DNA from: Mycobacterium sp. 1554424.7
GTDB taxonomy: Bacteria > Actinomycetota > Actinomycetes > Mycobacteriales > Mycobacteriaceae
Reading direction: 5' to 3'
NCBI RefSeq assembly: GCF_001665295.1
Contig: NZ_LZSE01000025.1
Coordinates: 1 to 64,000 of the forward strand
Length of the DNA: 64,000 nt
Of the stretch, positions 16,546 to 24,698 are shown piece by piece (within the stretch, counting starts at the first letter, position 1; every line of letters starts with the position of its first letter). The translations under genes and the position numbers were made by a program. Below the pieces are notes generated by a model. The model was not told where the DNA came from, did not search any database, and was given only the letters and a program-made list of their open reading frames with translations.

Positions 16546-17436
16546 TCAGGCCCGCGGGTGGGCCTGGTCGTGCACCGCCCGCAGCCGGGAGACCGCGACA
16601 TGGGTGTAGAGCTGGGTCGTCGCCAGGCTGGAATGGCCGAGCAGCTCCTGGACCACGCGCAGGTCCGCCCCGCCCTCGAGCAGGTGGGTGGCCGCGCTGT
16701 GGCGCAGTCCGTGCGGGCCCATGTCGGGCGCGCCGTCGACGGCGGCGACGGTCTGGTGCACGACGGTGCGCGCCTGACGCACGTCGAGCCGCCGGCCGCG
16801 CGCGCCCAGCAGCAGCGCCGGCCCGGACTCCGCGGTCGCCAGGGCGGGACGCCCGTCGGCCAGCCACGCCTGCAGCGCGTCTGCGGCCGGCGCCCCGAAC
16901 GGGGCGCTGCGCTGCATGTTGCCCTTGCCGAGGACCCGTACCAGCCGATGGTGAGTGTCCACATCGTCGACGTCCAGCCCGCACAGCTCGCTCACCCGAA
17001 TGCCGGTGGCGTACAGCATCTCGACGATCAGCCGGTCCCGCAGGGCGAGCGGATCGCCTTGTTGCGCACCGGATTTCGCGGCCGCCATGGCCTGCAACGC
17101 CTGGTCCTGGCGCAGCACCGACGGCAGGGTGCGGTGCGCCTTGGGCACCTGCAGGCGGGCGGCGGGGTCCGCCGTGAGCAGGCCGCGGCGCGCCGCCCAC
17201 GCGGTGAAGGCCTTGACCGCCGAGGTGCGCCGGGCCAGCGTCGTGCGGGCCGCACCCGCGCCGGCGGCGGCGCCCAGCCACGCGCGCAGGACCGGCAGGC
17301 TCAGGCTGTCCAGGCCGCGCCCGTCGAGGAACGCGAACAGCGAACGCAGGTCGCCCAGGTAGGCCCGGCGGGTGTGCGCCGAGCGGTTGCATTGCAGCGC
17401 CAGGTACTGGTCGAACTCCTCGAGGATGGCCTCCAC
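16546..17436 (-). CDS. xerC: Tyrosine recombinase XerC
   Basis: 296-residue site-specific recombinase that, with XerD, resolves chromosome dimers at dif. It has an N-terminal SAM-like core-binding domain (about 1-90) and a C-terminal catalytic domain. Catalytic residues are visible: Arg in [12 protein letters not shown], Lys in GKGNMQR, HxxR in [12 protein letters not shown], His in [11 protein letters not shown], and Tyr in LYTHV. It starts at GTG 17436. Equivalent of Rv2894c. It is last in a minus-strand run with the lactate monooxygenase and viuB genes, 33 bases after the former. Confidence 0.96.
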   Translation of the reverse strand: MEAILEEFDQYLALQCNRSAHTRRAYLGDLRSLFAFLDGRGLDSLSLPVLRAWLGAAAGAGAARTTLARRTSAVKAFTAWAARRGLLTADPAARLQVPKAHRTLPSVLRQDQALQAMAAAKSGAQQGDPLALRDRLIVEMLYATGIRVSELCGLDVDDVDTHHRLVRVLGKGNMQRSAPFGAPAADALQAWLADGRPALATAESGPALLLGARGRRLDVRQARTVVHQTVAAVDGAPDMGPHGLRHSAATHLLEGGADLRVVQELLGHSSLATTQLYTHVAVSRLRAVHDQAHPRA

Positions 17437-17469
17437 GCCCTTACGGTCGCAGGCGCCGCGGGGTCCGGC

Positions 17470-18633
17470 TCAGCCGACGCGCCGAAGCGTGTCCGGGGTG
17501 AGATCTTTCAGGGTCGGATAGCCGTCGACGGCCATGATCAGGTCGGCCTCGGCGAGCATGGTGCGCAGCACGTGCACGACGCCGTCGACGCCGCCGAGGG
17601 CCAGGCCGTAGGCGTACGGGCGGCCGATGCCCACGGCGGTGGCCCCCAGCGCGAGGGCCTTGATGATGTCGGCGCCGCTGCGGATGCCGGAGTCGAAGAG
17701 CACGGGCAGCCCGCCGGCCGCGTCGACCACCCCGGGCAGGCAGTCGATCGCGGGCAGGCCGCCGTTGGCCTGCCGGCCGCCATGGTTGGAGCAGTAGATG
17801 CCGTCGACGCCGCCGTCCCGGGCGCGGCGGGCGTCGTCGGGATGGCAGATGCCCTTCACGAGCAGCGGCAGGTCGGTCAGCGAGCGCAGCCACGGCAGGT
17901 CGTCCCAGGTCAGCGCGTTTCCGAACAGCTGTATCCAGCGCAGCACCGCGCCCTGCGGGTCCTCCTCCGGCGGGCGCGACAGGCCGGCGCGGAACGCCGG
18001 GTCGCTGGTGTAGTTGGCCAGGCAGTGCCCGCGCAGCTGGGGGAAGTTCGACGTGCTCAGGTCGCGCGGGCGCCATCCGGTGACCCAGGTGTCGAGCGTG
18101 ACGACGATGCCCTTGAAACCGGCCGCCTCGGCGCGCTGCACGAGGCTGGCGGCCACGTCCCGATCGGTCGGCGTGTACAGCTGGAAGAAGCCGGGCGTGT
18201 CGCCGAGGGCGGCGGCGACCTCTTCCATCGGGTCGACGGTCAGCGTGGAGGCCACCATCGGCACGCCGGTGGCCGCGGCGGCGCGTGCGGTGGCCAGGTC
18301 GCCGTGGCCGTCCTGGGCGCAGAGGCCGATGACCCCGATGGGCGCCATGAACACCGGCGACGGCAGGGTCAGGCCGAACAGCTCGACGGACAGGTCGCGG
18401 TTGGCGGCCCCGACGAACATGCGCGGGATGAGACCCCAGCCCTCGAAGGCGCTGCAGTTGGCCCGCTGCGTGCGCTCGTCACCGGCGCCGCCCGCGACGT
18501 AGGACCAGATCGACGGCGGCAGCGCCGTGGCGGCCTTGGACTCCAGCTCCGCGAAGGCCATCGGGAAGCGCGGCACCACGCCCGCCAGTCCCTGCAGGTA
18601 GATCTCGTTCTGGTAGTCCCCGAAATGAGCCAT
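17470..18633 (-). CDS. FMN-dependent alpha-hydroxy-acid oxidase, lactate 2-monooxygenase type
   Basis: 387 residues of the L-lactate oxidase/glycolate oxidase family. The N-terminus ([13 protein letters not shown] and [16 protein letters not shown]) matches M. smegmatis lactate 2-monooxygenase, which turns L-lactate and O2 into acetate, CO2 and water. The flavin and substrate motifs are present: Lys in [11 protein letters not shown], the catalytic His and Arg in [12 protein letters not shown], and the phosphate loop [10 protein letters not shown] and GIGRPYAYG. It is about seven residues shorter than the M. smegmatis enzyme as I recall it. It starts three bases after the viuB stop, so it shares its transcript. 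This gene is not in this place in my memory of M. tuberculosis. Confidence 0.88.
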   Translation of the reverse strand: MAHFGDYQNEIYLQGLAGVVPRFPMAFAELESKAATALPPSIWSYVAGGAGDERTQRANCSAFEGWGLIPRMFVGAANRDLSVELFGLTLPSPVFMAPIGVIGLCAQDGHGDLATARAAAATGVPMVASTLTVDPMEEVAAALGDTPGFFQLYTPTDRDVAASLVQRAEAAGFKGIVVTLDTWVTGWRPRDLSTSNFPQLRGHCLANYTSDPAFRAGLSRPPEEDPQGAVLRWIQLFGNALTWDDLPWLRSLTDLPLLVKGICHPDDARRARDGGVDGIYCSNHGGRQANGGLPAIDCLPGVVDAAGGLPVLFDSGIRSGADIIKALALGATAVGIGRPYAYGLALGGVDGVVHVLRTMLAEADLIMAVDGYPTLKDLTPDTLRRVG

Positions 18634-18636
18634 GCC

Positions 18637-19485
18637 CTAGGCGCCGGCTTCCGCCTCGGCCAGCTCCTTCTTCCACTGCCGGAACGTCTCCTCGGTGCGG
18701 CCGCGCCGCCAGTAGCCCGAAATCGACGACGCCCACTTCGCGTCCACGCCCCGGTCCTTGCGGATGTACGGGCGCAGGTTGTGCATGACGGTCTGCGCCT
18801 CCCCGTGGATGAACACGTGGACCTGGCCGGGCAGCCACAGGGCGGTGGTGACCGCCTCGATCAGTGGCGCGAAATCACCGGCGCGATCCTCGGGCACCAG
18901 ATCGGCTCGGCCGCCGCGGTAGACCCAGCTCACCTCGACGTTGTCCGGTGCGGTCAGCGGGATCTCGTCCTCCTGGCCGGCGACCTCGATGAACGCCCTG
19001 CCAACGGCGTTGGGGGGCAAGGCTTCCAGCGCCGTGGCGATGGCCGGAAGCGCCGACTCGTCGCCGGCCAACAGGTGCCAATCGGCGGCGGGGTCGGGGG
19101 TATAGGCGCCGCCGGGGCCCATCAGATAGATCGGCTGGCCGGGTTGGGCCGAGGCCGCCCAGGCGCCGGCGACGCCGTGCTCGCCGTGCACGACGATGTC
19201 GACGGTGAGCTCACCGGCGGCGACGTCGACGCCCCGCACGGTCATGGTCCGCACCGACGGCGTCTTCTCCGGGGGCAGGTCGGCGAAGCTGTCCAGGGTC
19301 AACGGTCGCGGCAACGCCGCCACGTCGACGTCCTCGGGGACGAAGGCCAACTTGACGTACGAGTCGGTGAATTTGCTGGGCGCGAAGGTGTCGAAATGAT
19401 TGCTGCCGAGCACGACCCGAACCATGTCCCGGGTGAGCTGCTCGGTGCGAGCTACTTCGAAGCTTTGCAGAGGTCGACCTGCCAC
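18637..19485 (-). CDS. viuB: Siderophore-interacting ferric reductase ViuB
   Basis: 282-residue flavin-dependent reductase of the SIP family, equivalent of Rv2895c, thought to release iron from siderophores in the cytoplasm. It has an N-terminal FAD-binding barrel (about 1-125) and a C-terminal NAD(P)H domain with LLAGDESALPAIATALEALP and SSISGYWRRGRTEE. The flavin motif expected as RTYTVR reads RTMTVR, so the conserved Tyr is Met. It starts at GTG 19485 with the site GGAGGAT. First gene of the viuB-lactate monooxygenase-xerC run, divergent from an IclR gene. Confidence 0.92.
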   Translation of the reverse strand: MAGRPLQSFEVARTEQLTRDMVRVVLGSNHFDTFAPSKFTDSYVKLAFVPEDVDVAALPRPLTLDSFADLPPEKTPSVRTMTVRGVDVAAGELTVDIVVHGEHGVAGAWAASAQPGQPIYLMGPGGAYTPDPAADWHLLAGDESALPAIATALEALPPNAVGRAFIEVAGQEDEIPLTAPDNVEVSWVYRGGRADLVPEDRAGDFAPLIEAVTTALWLPGQVHVFIHGEAQTVMHNLRPYIRKDRGVDAKWASSISGYWRRGRTEETFRQWKKELAEAEAGA

Positions 19486-19589
19486 ATATCCTCCTGTCGG
19501 GACCCGACCCCCCGTCGACTATACGGACCCCGAGCTCGCAGTTTTCCGGTTAGGCAGTGCCGCCAATCCGATACCGGGACAATGAAGGA

Positions 19590-20408
19590 ATGAGTGAGGC
19601 CGAGAGTTCGGCGGTTCCCCGGTTGGTGCCATCGTCGCGGCCGCTGTCGCCGGGCATCAAGCCGCTTTTGGTTCTGGTCAAAATCCGCGGGATCATGGAT
19701 GCGTTCACGCTGTCCGAACCGGAGTTGACTCTCGGCGAAATCCGAGCGCGGACCGGCTATCCGACCTCGACGGTGCAACGGCTGGTGGCCAATTTGGTGG
19801 CGGAGGAATTCCTCGACCGGGTCGGCGATCGCTTTCGGATCGGTGCCCGCGTCGCCTACTGGGCGGGGCCCGTCGCGAGCAGCATGGACATCCTGCAGGC
19901 GGTATCGCCGGCGCTGGAATCGCTGCGCGACGCGAGCGGTGAGACGGCGTGTTTCTTCCGCCGGGAGGGTCCGTTCCGGGTGTGCGTCGCGATTGCCGAG
20001 ACGCGGCACGCGATCCGGCGCGAGATGCACGTGGGAAAGGTAGTTCCGCTGCACGTGGGATCGGCCGGCCGCGTGTTGATGGCGTGGGATGACGACGCCC
20101 TGACCGAGGTGCTGAGTTACGGACTGGACCGGTTTACCGATGCGACGATCACCGACCCAGAGTTGTTGCGCGCCAAGGTGGAAGAGACGCGTCGCATGGG
20201 CTTTGCCGTCACCTCCGGGGAACGCGACGAGGGCGCCACCGGTGTCGCGGCGCCGGTGTTCGATTCCCGCGGCCGGGTGGCCGGTGCGCTGATGATCAGC
20301 GGGCCGAGCTTTCGGCTGCCGCACGAGCGCGCCGAGCTGTGGGCCGACAACGTGGTGGGGGCCGCCGATCAGGTGACGCGGACCCTTGGCGGCCGTCTGC
20401 CCTACTGA
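19590..20408 (+). CDS. IclR-family transcriptional regulator
   Basis: 272 residues: an N-terminal winged helix (LTLGEIRARTGYPTSTVQRL) and a C-terminal effector domain (ACFFRREGPFRVCVAIAE, RVLMAWDDDAL, VAAPVFDSRGRVAGALMISG). IclR proteins control catabolic operons in response to small acids or aromatics. It is divergent from viuB and the lactate monooxygenase gene with about 105 bases between, so that pair is its most likely target; this is inference. The ATG at 19590 has AAGGA placed too close, so it may be translated leaderless, and the start is uncertain by a few codons. Confidence 0.85.
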   Translation: MSEAESSAVPRLVPSSRPLSPGIKPLLVLVKIRGIMDAFTLSEPELTLGEIRARTGYPTSTVQRLVANLVAEEFLDRVGDRFRIGARVAYWAGPVASSMDILQAVSPALESLRDASGETACFFRREGPFRVCVAIAETRHAIRREMHVGKVVPLHVGSAGRVLMAWDDDALTEVLSYGLDRFTDATITDPELLRAKVEETRRMGFAVTSGERDEGATGVAAPVFDSRGRVAGALMISGPSFRLPHERAELWADNVVGAADQVTRTLGGRLPY

Positions 20409-20413
20409 GGCGG

Positions 20414-21622
20414 CTACCCGGCGGCCGGTGGGCGGGGCATGACGGTAAGGCGCATGCCGTATCGGGGTCCCCTGGCGGCGCCCCCGTCACCCGTCCCGGC
20501 CAGCGGCATGCCGCCGAACATGTTGCCTGCCCGTGCGTCCGGGGCTTCCCTGATATTGCTGACCGGCAGCAGCGCCCCCTGGTGTGGCTGCCCCGGCATG
20601 TGCTCGGCCCAGACCGGCGGGACCGACAAACGACCGACGGACGCCGCGTGTCCCAAGGCTCCGGCAACCGGACCCCCGCCACCGGCCAACCCCAGCCCGA
20701 CTGCCGGTGGGGGTAGGACCGCCGGTGGTACCGCGGCCGCGGCCGGGGCGGCCGCGGCACCACCAAATGAGCCCGCGGTTTTCGCGATCGTCATAAAGGT
20801 GTTGGCGATGCCAGCGGAGAAGAAGGGCAGGCCCTCGGTGTTGTAGAACGTGGTGGAAAACGGTGCGTAGAAGGTGAAAATGTCACCCAGGTATCCCACC
20901 AACCCCGAGGACAGCGCACTCTTCACCGGATCCGCCGGCGGGGCCGCCGGTTCGGCGGCCGCCATACCGGTGGACAGCTTTCCCAGCGCCGAGGTGATCT
21001 GGCTCATCGCAGTGTGCAAACTGTTTTGCGCGGTGGCCGCCGAGGTCCCGGTGGCCGCGGTGACCGTGGCGGTCTGACTGGCCATACCAGCGGGGTTGGT
21101 CATGTGCGGCGCCGAGGCAAACGGTTTGACCGCCGAGATGTTCGCCGATCGGCCCGCGTAGTTGTACATCGTGGCCGAGTCGGCAGCCCACATCTCTCCG
21201 TATTGGGCTTCCAAAGCCGCTATCGCCGCGGTGTTTTGGCCCAAAACGTTGGTGGACAGCAACTGCGCCAGATTGAGACGGTTGGCCGCGATCGCGGGCG
21301 GCGGCACGATCGTGGCAAGCGCCGTTTCGAAGGCTGTCGCAGCGGACATGGCTTGACGGGCCGCATGCTCAGCCGCAGCGGCGGTGGTTCTCATCCATTC
21401 CACATAGGGGGTGGCGGCCTGCGCCATCGATGCCGAGGCCTGCCCCAACCACTCCTCGCTGGACAATGTGTTCACCACCCTGTCGTAGGCTATGGCAGCC
21501 GAATTTAGCTCAGCGGCAAGGGTATTCCATCCAGAAGCCGCCCCCGTCATCGATGCCGAGCCCGGACCCGCATACATCAGCCCCGAGTTGATCTCCGGTG
21601 GTAACGCCCCAAAGTCGAGCAT
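20414..21622 (-). CDS. PPE family protein, SVP subgroup
   Basis: 402 residues. The PPE domain is typical: FGALPPEINSGLMYAGPGS at the N-terminus and WLG of the helical hairpin in EEWLGQASASM. The C-terminal SVP motif is present as GRLSVPPVW. The middle and tail are Ala/Pro/Gly-rich. PPE proteins pair with PE proteins and leave the cell through type VII (ESX) systems, often ESX-5, to the surface. It starts nine bases after the PE stop, so PE and PPE form the usual pair. It is convergent with the IclR gene, with five bases between stops. Confidence 0.93.
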   Translation of the reverse strand: MLDFGALPPEINSGLMYAGPGSASMTGAASGWNTLAAELNSAAIAYDRVVNTLSSEEWLGQASASMAQAATPYVEWMRTTAAAAEHAARQAMSAATAFETALATIVPPPAIAANRLNLAQLLSTNVLGQNTAAIAALEAQYGEMWAADSATMYNYAGRSANISAVKPFASAPHMTNPAGMASQTATVTAATGTSAATAQNSLHTAMSQITSALGKLSTGMAAAEPAAPPADPVKSALSSGLVGYLGDIFTFYAPFSTTFYNTEGLPFFSAGIANTFMTIAKTAGSFGGAAAAPAAAAVPPAVLPPPAVGLGLAGGGGPVAGALGHAASVGRLSVPPVWAEHMPGQPHQGALLPVSNIREAPDARAGNMFGGMPLAGTGDGGAARGPRYGMRLTVMPRPPAAG

Positions 21623-21631
21623 CGCGGCCCC

Positions 21632-21931
21632 TTAACCAGCCGCGATCGCATTAGCGGCCTCAGTGGCCGCATACGATCCCGAGCTGAAATCCAATGCGTT
21701 GACGAACATCTCGTGAATCGCCGTGGCTTGTGCACTGACCTGCTGATACAGGTGTGCATGGACTGCAAACTGCGCCGCGGTCAGTATCGACACTTGGTCC
21801 GCGGCGGCGGGCACCACCCCCGTCGTCGGCGCCGCCGACGCCGCGTTCTGAGCCGCCAGCGCAGAGCCGATAGCCCGCAGCGCACCAGCCGCTGTCGCCA
21901 ACGCTTCTGGTTTCGCAGTAACAAAGGACAT
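21632..21931 (-). CDS. PE family protein
   Basis: 99 residues, a bare PE domain with no C-terminal extension: MSFVTAKPEALATAAGALR, with the type VII secretion signal YxxxE as YAATE near residue 89. It starts at ATG 21931 after an AAGGAGAA site. It lies immediately upstream of the second PPE gene and 103 bases downstream of the first, so it probably forms a heterodimer with the downstream PPE. Confidence 0.93.
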   Translation of the reverse strand: MSFVTAKPEALATAAGALRAIGSALAAQNAASAAPTTGVVPAAADQVSILTAAQFAVHAHLYQQVSAQATAIHEMFVNALDFSSGSYAATEAANAIAAG

Positions 21932-22034
21932 ATGGTTCTCCTTACTAGGATTTCGGTACCGACAACGATCGAATCGCACTGCGGGCGATCATATTTGGAG
22001 TCTTTGATGTTCGAATTGTGTTCGTGCCATTGCG

Positions 22035-23111
22035 TTATCCGGCCGATGGTGGACGAGCAGTAAAGCGGGGGCGAAATCCGTATTCGCGGGGCGGCCAGCC
22101 GCCGCGGTCACGTCTGCCGCGACCCGGCGCTATTTGGCGGAGCAGTGTGTTTGGTCCGTTCGACGGGTCGCCGGCAGCCTCGATGCCGATCCCCTCGACG
22201 ATTGACTTTTGTGCCGCATTGGGTGCGGCCGCGGCCCAGCTCGGTGGAACGGATAGCGAACCGATCTTGGTTGACGAAGCCAAGTTTGCCGACAACAGCC
22301 CACCGCCGAGGTTGGCCGGCGCCGCGAGGGCGGGCGGTGCGGACAAGGCGGCTGCGGCCCCGCCGGCGAGATGCTCGGGCCACAGCACACCTATCTGCGC
22401 GAAAATCAGGGATCCCACGTAGATCATCGGCCAGTAGATGACGTCCAAGGGACTGAACAGAAGTCCTTTTACCTGACTGGACAAGCTGGCGACCATGGCG
22501 TTGATCGCTGCCTGCGTCGCCGATGGTCCGCCCGTCCCCGCGGCCTGGGCGACCGCAGCTTGCTGCTGGGCCAGTCCGGCTTGGTCGGTGGTCTGGGTCG
22601 GCTCGGTGAACGGGGCCAATTGCGAAGCGGTCGCGGCGGAACCTGCATAGGTGTACATGGCGACGGCGTCTTCGGCCCACATTTCGGCATATTGGACCTC
22701 GGTCGCCGCGATCGCCGGGGTGTTCTGGCCGAAGAAGTTGGTCGCGATCAGAGCCATCAACAACGCGCGGTTCTGGGCGATCACGGACGGGGGCACCGTC
22801 ATCGCGAACGCGGCCTCGTAGGCCGCCGCGGCCGCCCTGGCCTGCATGCCGGATTGCTCGGCCCGCGCGCCCGCCGCGCTGAGCCACGAGACGTAGGTCG
22901 TGGCCGCGGCCACCATGGCCCCCGATGAGGGACCCAGCCACAGCGAGCCGGTCAGCTCCGAGATCACCGACGAATGGCCCGTCGCCGCCAGCCCCAACTC
23001 CGCGGCCAACTCGTCCCACGCCGCCGCGGCCGCCATCATCGGCCCCGAGCCGGGCCCCGCATACATCAGGCCCGAGTTGATCTCCGGCGGTAGCGCCCCG
23101 AAATCGAACAC
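22035..23111 (-). CDS. PPE family protein, SVP subgroup
   Basis: 358 residues. It begins at GTG 23111 (GTG TTC GAT TTC GGG) after a GGGGAG site; the frame extends upstream but the PPE domain starts here. Visible features are FDFGALPPEINSGLMYAG, WLG in GSLWLGPSSGAM and the SVP motif GSLSVPPSW. A hydrophobic stretch near residue 250 (LDVIYWPMIYVGSLIFAQIG) could be membrane-inserting. It lies 35 bases downstream of the MFS transporter gene and upstream of the PE/PPE pair, all on one strand. Confidence 0.92.
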   Translation of the reverse strand: MFDFGALPPEINSGLMYAGPGSGPMMAAAAAWDELAAELGLAATGHSSVISELTGSLWLGPSSGAMVAAATTYVSWLSAAGARAEQSGMQARAAAAAYEAAFAMTVPPSVIAQNRALLMALIATNFFGQNTPAIAATEVQYAEMWAEDAVAMYTYAGSAATASQLAPFTEPTQTTDQAGLAQQQAAVAQAAGTGGPSATQAAINAMVASLSSQVKGLLFSPLDVIYWPMIYVGSLIFAQIGVLWPEHLAGGAAAALSAPPALAAPANLGGGLLSANLASSTKIGSLSVPPSWAAAAPNAAQKSIVEGIGIEAAGDPSNGPNTLLRQIAPGRGRRDRGGWPPREYGFRPRFTARPPSAG

Positions 23112-23146
23112 AATTACTCCCCAGCCGCTTTTGATCGTGTCCGCCG

Positions 23147-24535
23147 TCAGGTCGGGTTGATCTCCTCGAGGCTGCGCCGCGATGTCCGCGGCCCCAGCGT
23201 GAGGACAGCGACGATGACGACGGCCAGCGCCAGTGCGACGACGGAAAACATCGCGCCCGCACCGTATTTGTCGAGGACGGGGATCAGGATGAACGGTGAG
23301 GCGCCGCTGGACAGCCGCGACAATGAGTAGGTCCACCCAACTGCCGTGGCGCGCACGGCCGTTGGGAATATTTCGGCCTGGTACACGTGGTAGACGTTGG
23401 AGAAGACGTTGCCGGTCGCGGTGGTCAGGAAGCCGAACAGCACGATCAACGGGACTGACGATTGGGTCGCGAACATCAGGCCGAACGCGGCGATCGCCAC
23501 CGTCGCGCCGACGAGCAGGAACTTGCGCTCGAATCGCGCCATCAACGGAATCGACAGCGCGGACCCGGTCGGATACCCGAGGAAGGACAGGGCGGCGAAC
23601 AGCATCGACGAGGTGACGTCGTAGCCGCGGCTGACCAGGACCAGCGCGGCAAGCGTGCCGAAGCCGTAGTAGCCGAACGTCTGAAACAGGTGGAACACGA
23701 CCAGCATCGACAATCGGCGGTTGTAGGGGGCGCGTCGCAGGCGGGTCAGCGCGGCCCGGGCGTGGTCAGGTCCGACGATGGCCGCGCCGTGCGCCGCGGT
23801 GCCCGTATTGATCGGTAGCGCGGGCACTTTCGCGCCGGTCGCGAACTTGGCCAGCTCGCGCTGCGCTTCGTCGTGTCGGCCGGCTTCGGCGAGCCAGCGC
23901 GGCGACTCGGGTAGCCAACGATTCAGGAGGAAGACGATCACGGCGCCCAGGGCACCGATGGCCAGAAGCCAGCGCCAGCCCGCGATGCCGAGCGGCGAAT
24001 GTTGTGTCAACCACATCGCGAGGAAGCCGGCGAAGGGTACGGCGAGGAACGAGCAGGTGTAGGCGTAGGACGCCAGTCGGCCCCGGCGTTCCTTGGGCAG
24101 CACGTCGGCGAGGTAGGAGTCGGCCACCGGGTATTCGGCGCCCACCCCCACGCCGGCCAGGAAACGGGTGCCCACCAGTAGCGCCGGAGACGGCGCGAAC
24201 GCACCCAGTAGGGAGAACACCGAGAACCAGGTCAGGCCCAGCAGGAACGCCTTCCGGCGGCCGATCCGGTCAGCCAGTCGACCGAAAAACGCTGCGCCGA
24301 AAAACATTCCGACGAACGCTGACGCCAGCACCAGGTTGAGCTCGGTGCCGCGGATGCCGAAGTCGTGGCGCAGCGCAGTGCTCATGGTGCTGGCCAGGAA
24401 GATCTCGTACATCTCGAAAAACAGGCCGAGCCCGACGACGACGATCGCCTTGCGGTGCACGGTCCCCACCGGCATGCGATCCAGTTGTTCGCCAACAGAG
24501 GTCGTGCCGACCGGCATGGTTGCTGATGTTGTCAT
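23147..24535 (-). CDS. MFS transporter (sugar/organic-acid porter type)
   Basis: 462 residues with about 12 hydrophobic segments. The MFS loop 2-3 motif is GRLADRIGRRKAF, and PESPRWLAEAGR follows TM6 as in sugar/metabolite:H+ symporters. LDRMPVGTVHRK before TM1 resembles the nicotinate/aromatic-acid uptake group. The substrate is not readable. The ATG at 24535 is preferred over longer starts by a GAGAGAG site. It is divergent from the CoA-transferase/HMG-CoA-lyase pair, so I infer that it imports their substrate, perhaps a branched or hydroxy dicarboxylate. Confidence 0.88.
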   Translation of the reverse strand: MTTSATMPVGTTSVGEQLDRMPVGTVHRKAIVVVGLGLFFEMYEIFLASTMSTALRHDFGIRGTELNLVLASAFVGMFFGAAFFGRLADRIGRRKAFLLGLTWFSVFSLLGAFAPSPALLVGTRFLAGVGVGAEYPVADSYLADVLPKERRGRLASYAYTCSFLAVPFAGFLAMWLTQHSPLGIAGWRWLLAIGALGAVIVFLLNRWLPESPRWLAEAGRHDEAQRELAKFATGAKVPALPINTGTAAHGAAIVGPDHARAALTRLRRAPYNRRLSMLVVFHLFQTFGYYGFGTLAALVLVSRGYDVTSSMLFAALSFLGYPTGSALSIPLMARFERKFLLVGATVAIAAFGLMFATQSSVPLIVLFGFLTTATGNVFSNVYHVYQAEIFPTAVRATAVGWTYSLSRLSSGASPFILIPVLDKYGAGAMFSVVALALAVVIVAVLTLGPRTSRRSLEEINPT

Positions 24536-24578
24536 GGCTGCTCTCTCGCCTCGCGGGTCTCGCTTACTTAGTAATCCG

Positions 24579-24639
24579 TCACTTGCAATGTGAGTTTCAC
24601 AACATCTGGTGACTGTAGCGGCTCTCGTCACAGCTGTGA
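24579..24639. promoter_or_regulatory. Cluster of TCAC/GTGA palindromes in a divergent promoter region
   Basis: Between the divergent MFS and CoA-transferase genes lie TCAC-7-GTGA (24579-24593), TGTGA-3-TCACA (24589-24601) and a perfect TCACAGCTGTGA (24628-24639). The spacing does not match the TGTGA-6-TCACA CRP box. The repeated half-sites suggest a dimeric repressor or activator acting on both promoters. No regulator gene lies next to it. Confidence 0.45.
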
Positions 24640-24698
24640 AGGCTTTCTTGCCATATTGTGGTTCTCAATGCACGATGTGGGCTACGAAAGGAGATGGG

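Noticed and set aside
16558-19593. Open frame of about 1011 codons on the plus strand across xerC, the oxidase and viuB
   Set aside because: It is antisense to three well-supported genes. In DNA this GC-rich, the strand opposite real genes often stays free of stop codons. The predicted protein is a string of Arg/Ala/Gly/His with no recognisable domain.
24589-24601. CRP (Rv3676-type) site TGTGA...TCACA
   Set aside because: The spacer is 3 bases instead of the 6 required by the CRP consensus, so I report it only as part of a palindrome cluster.
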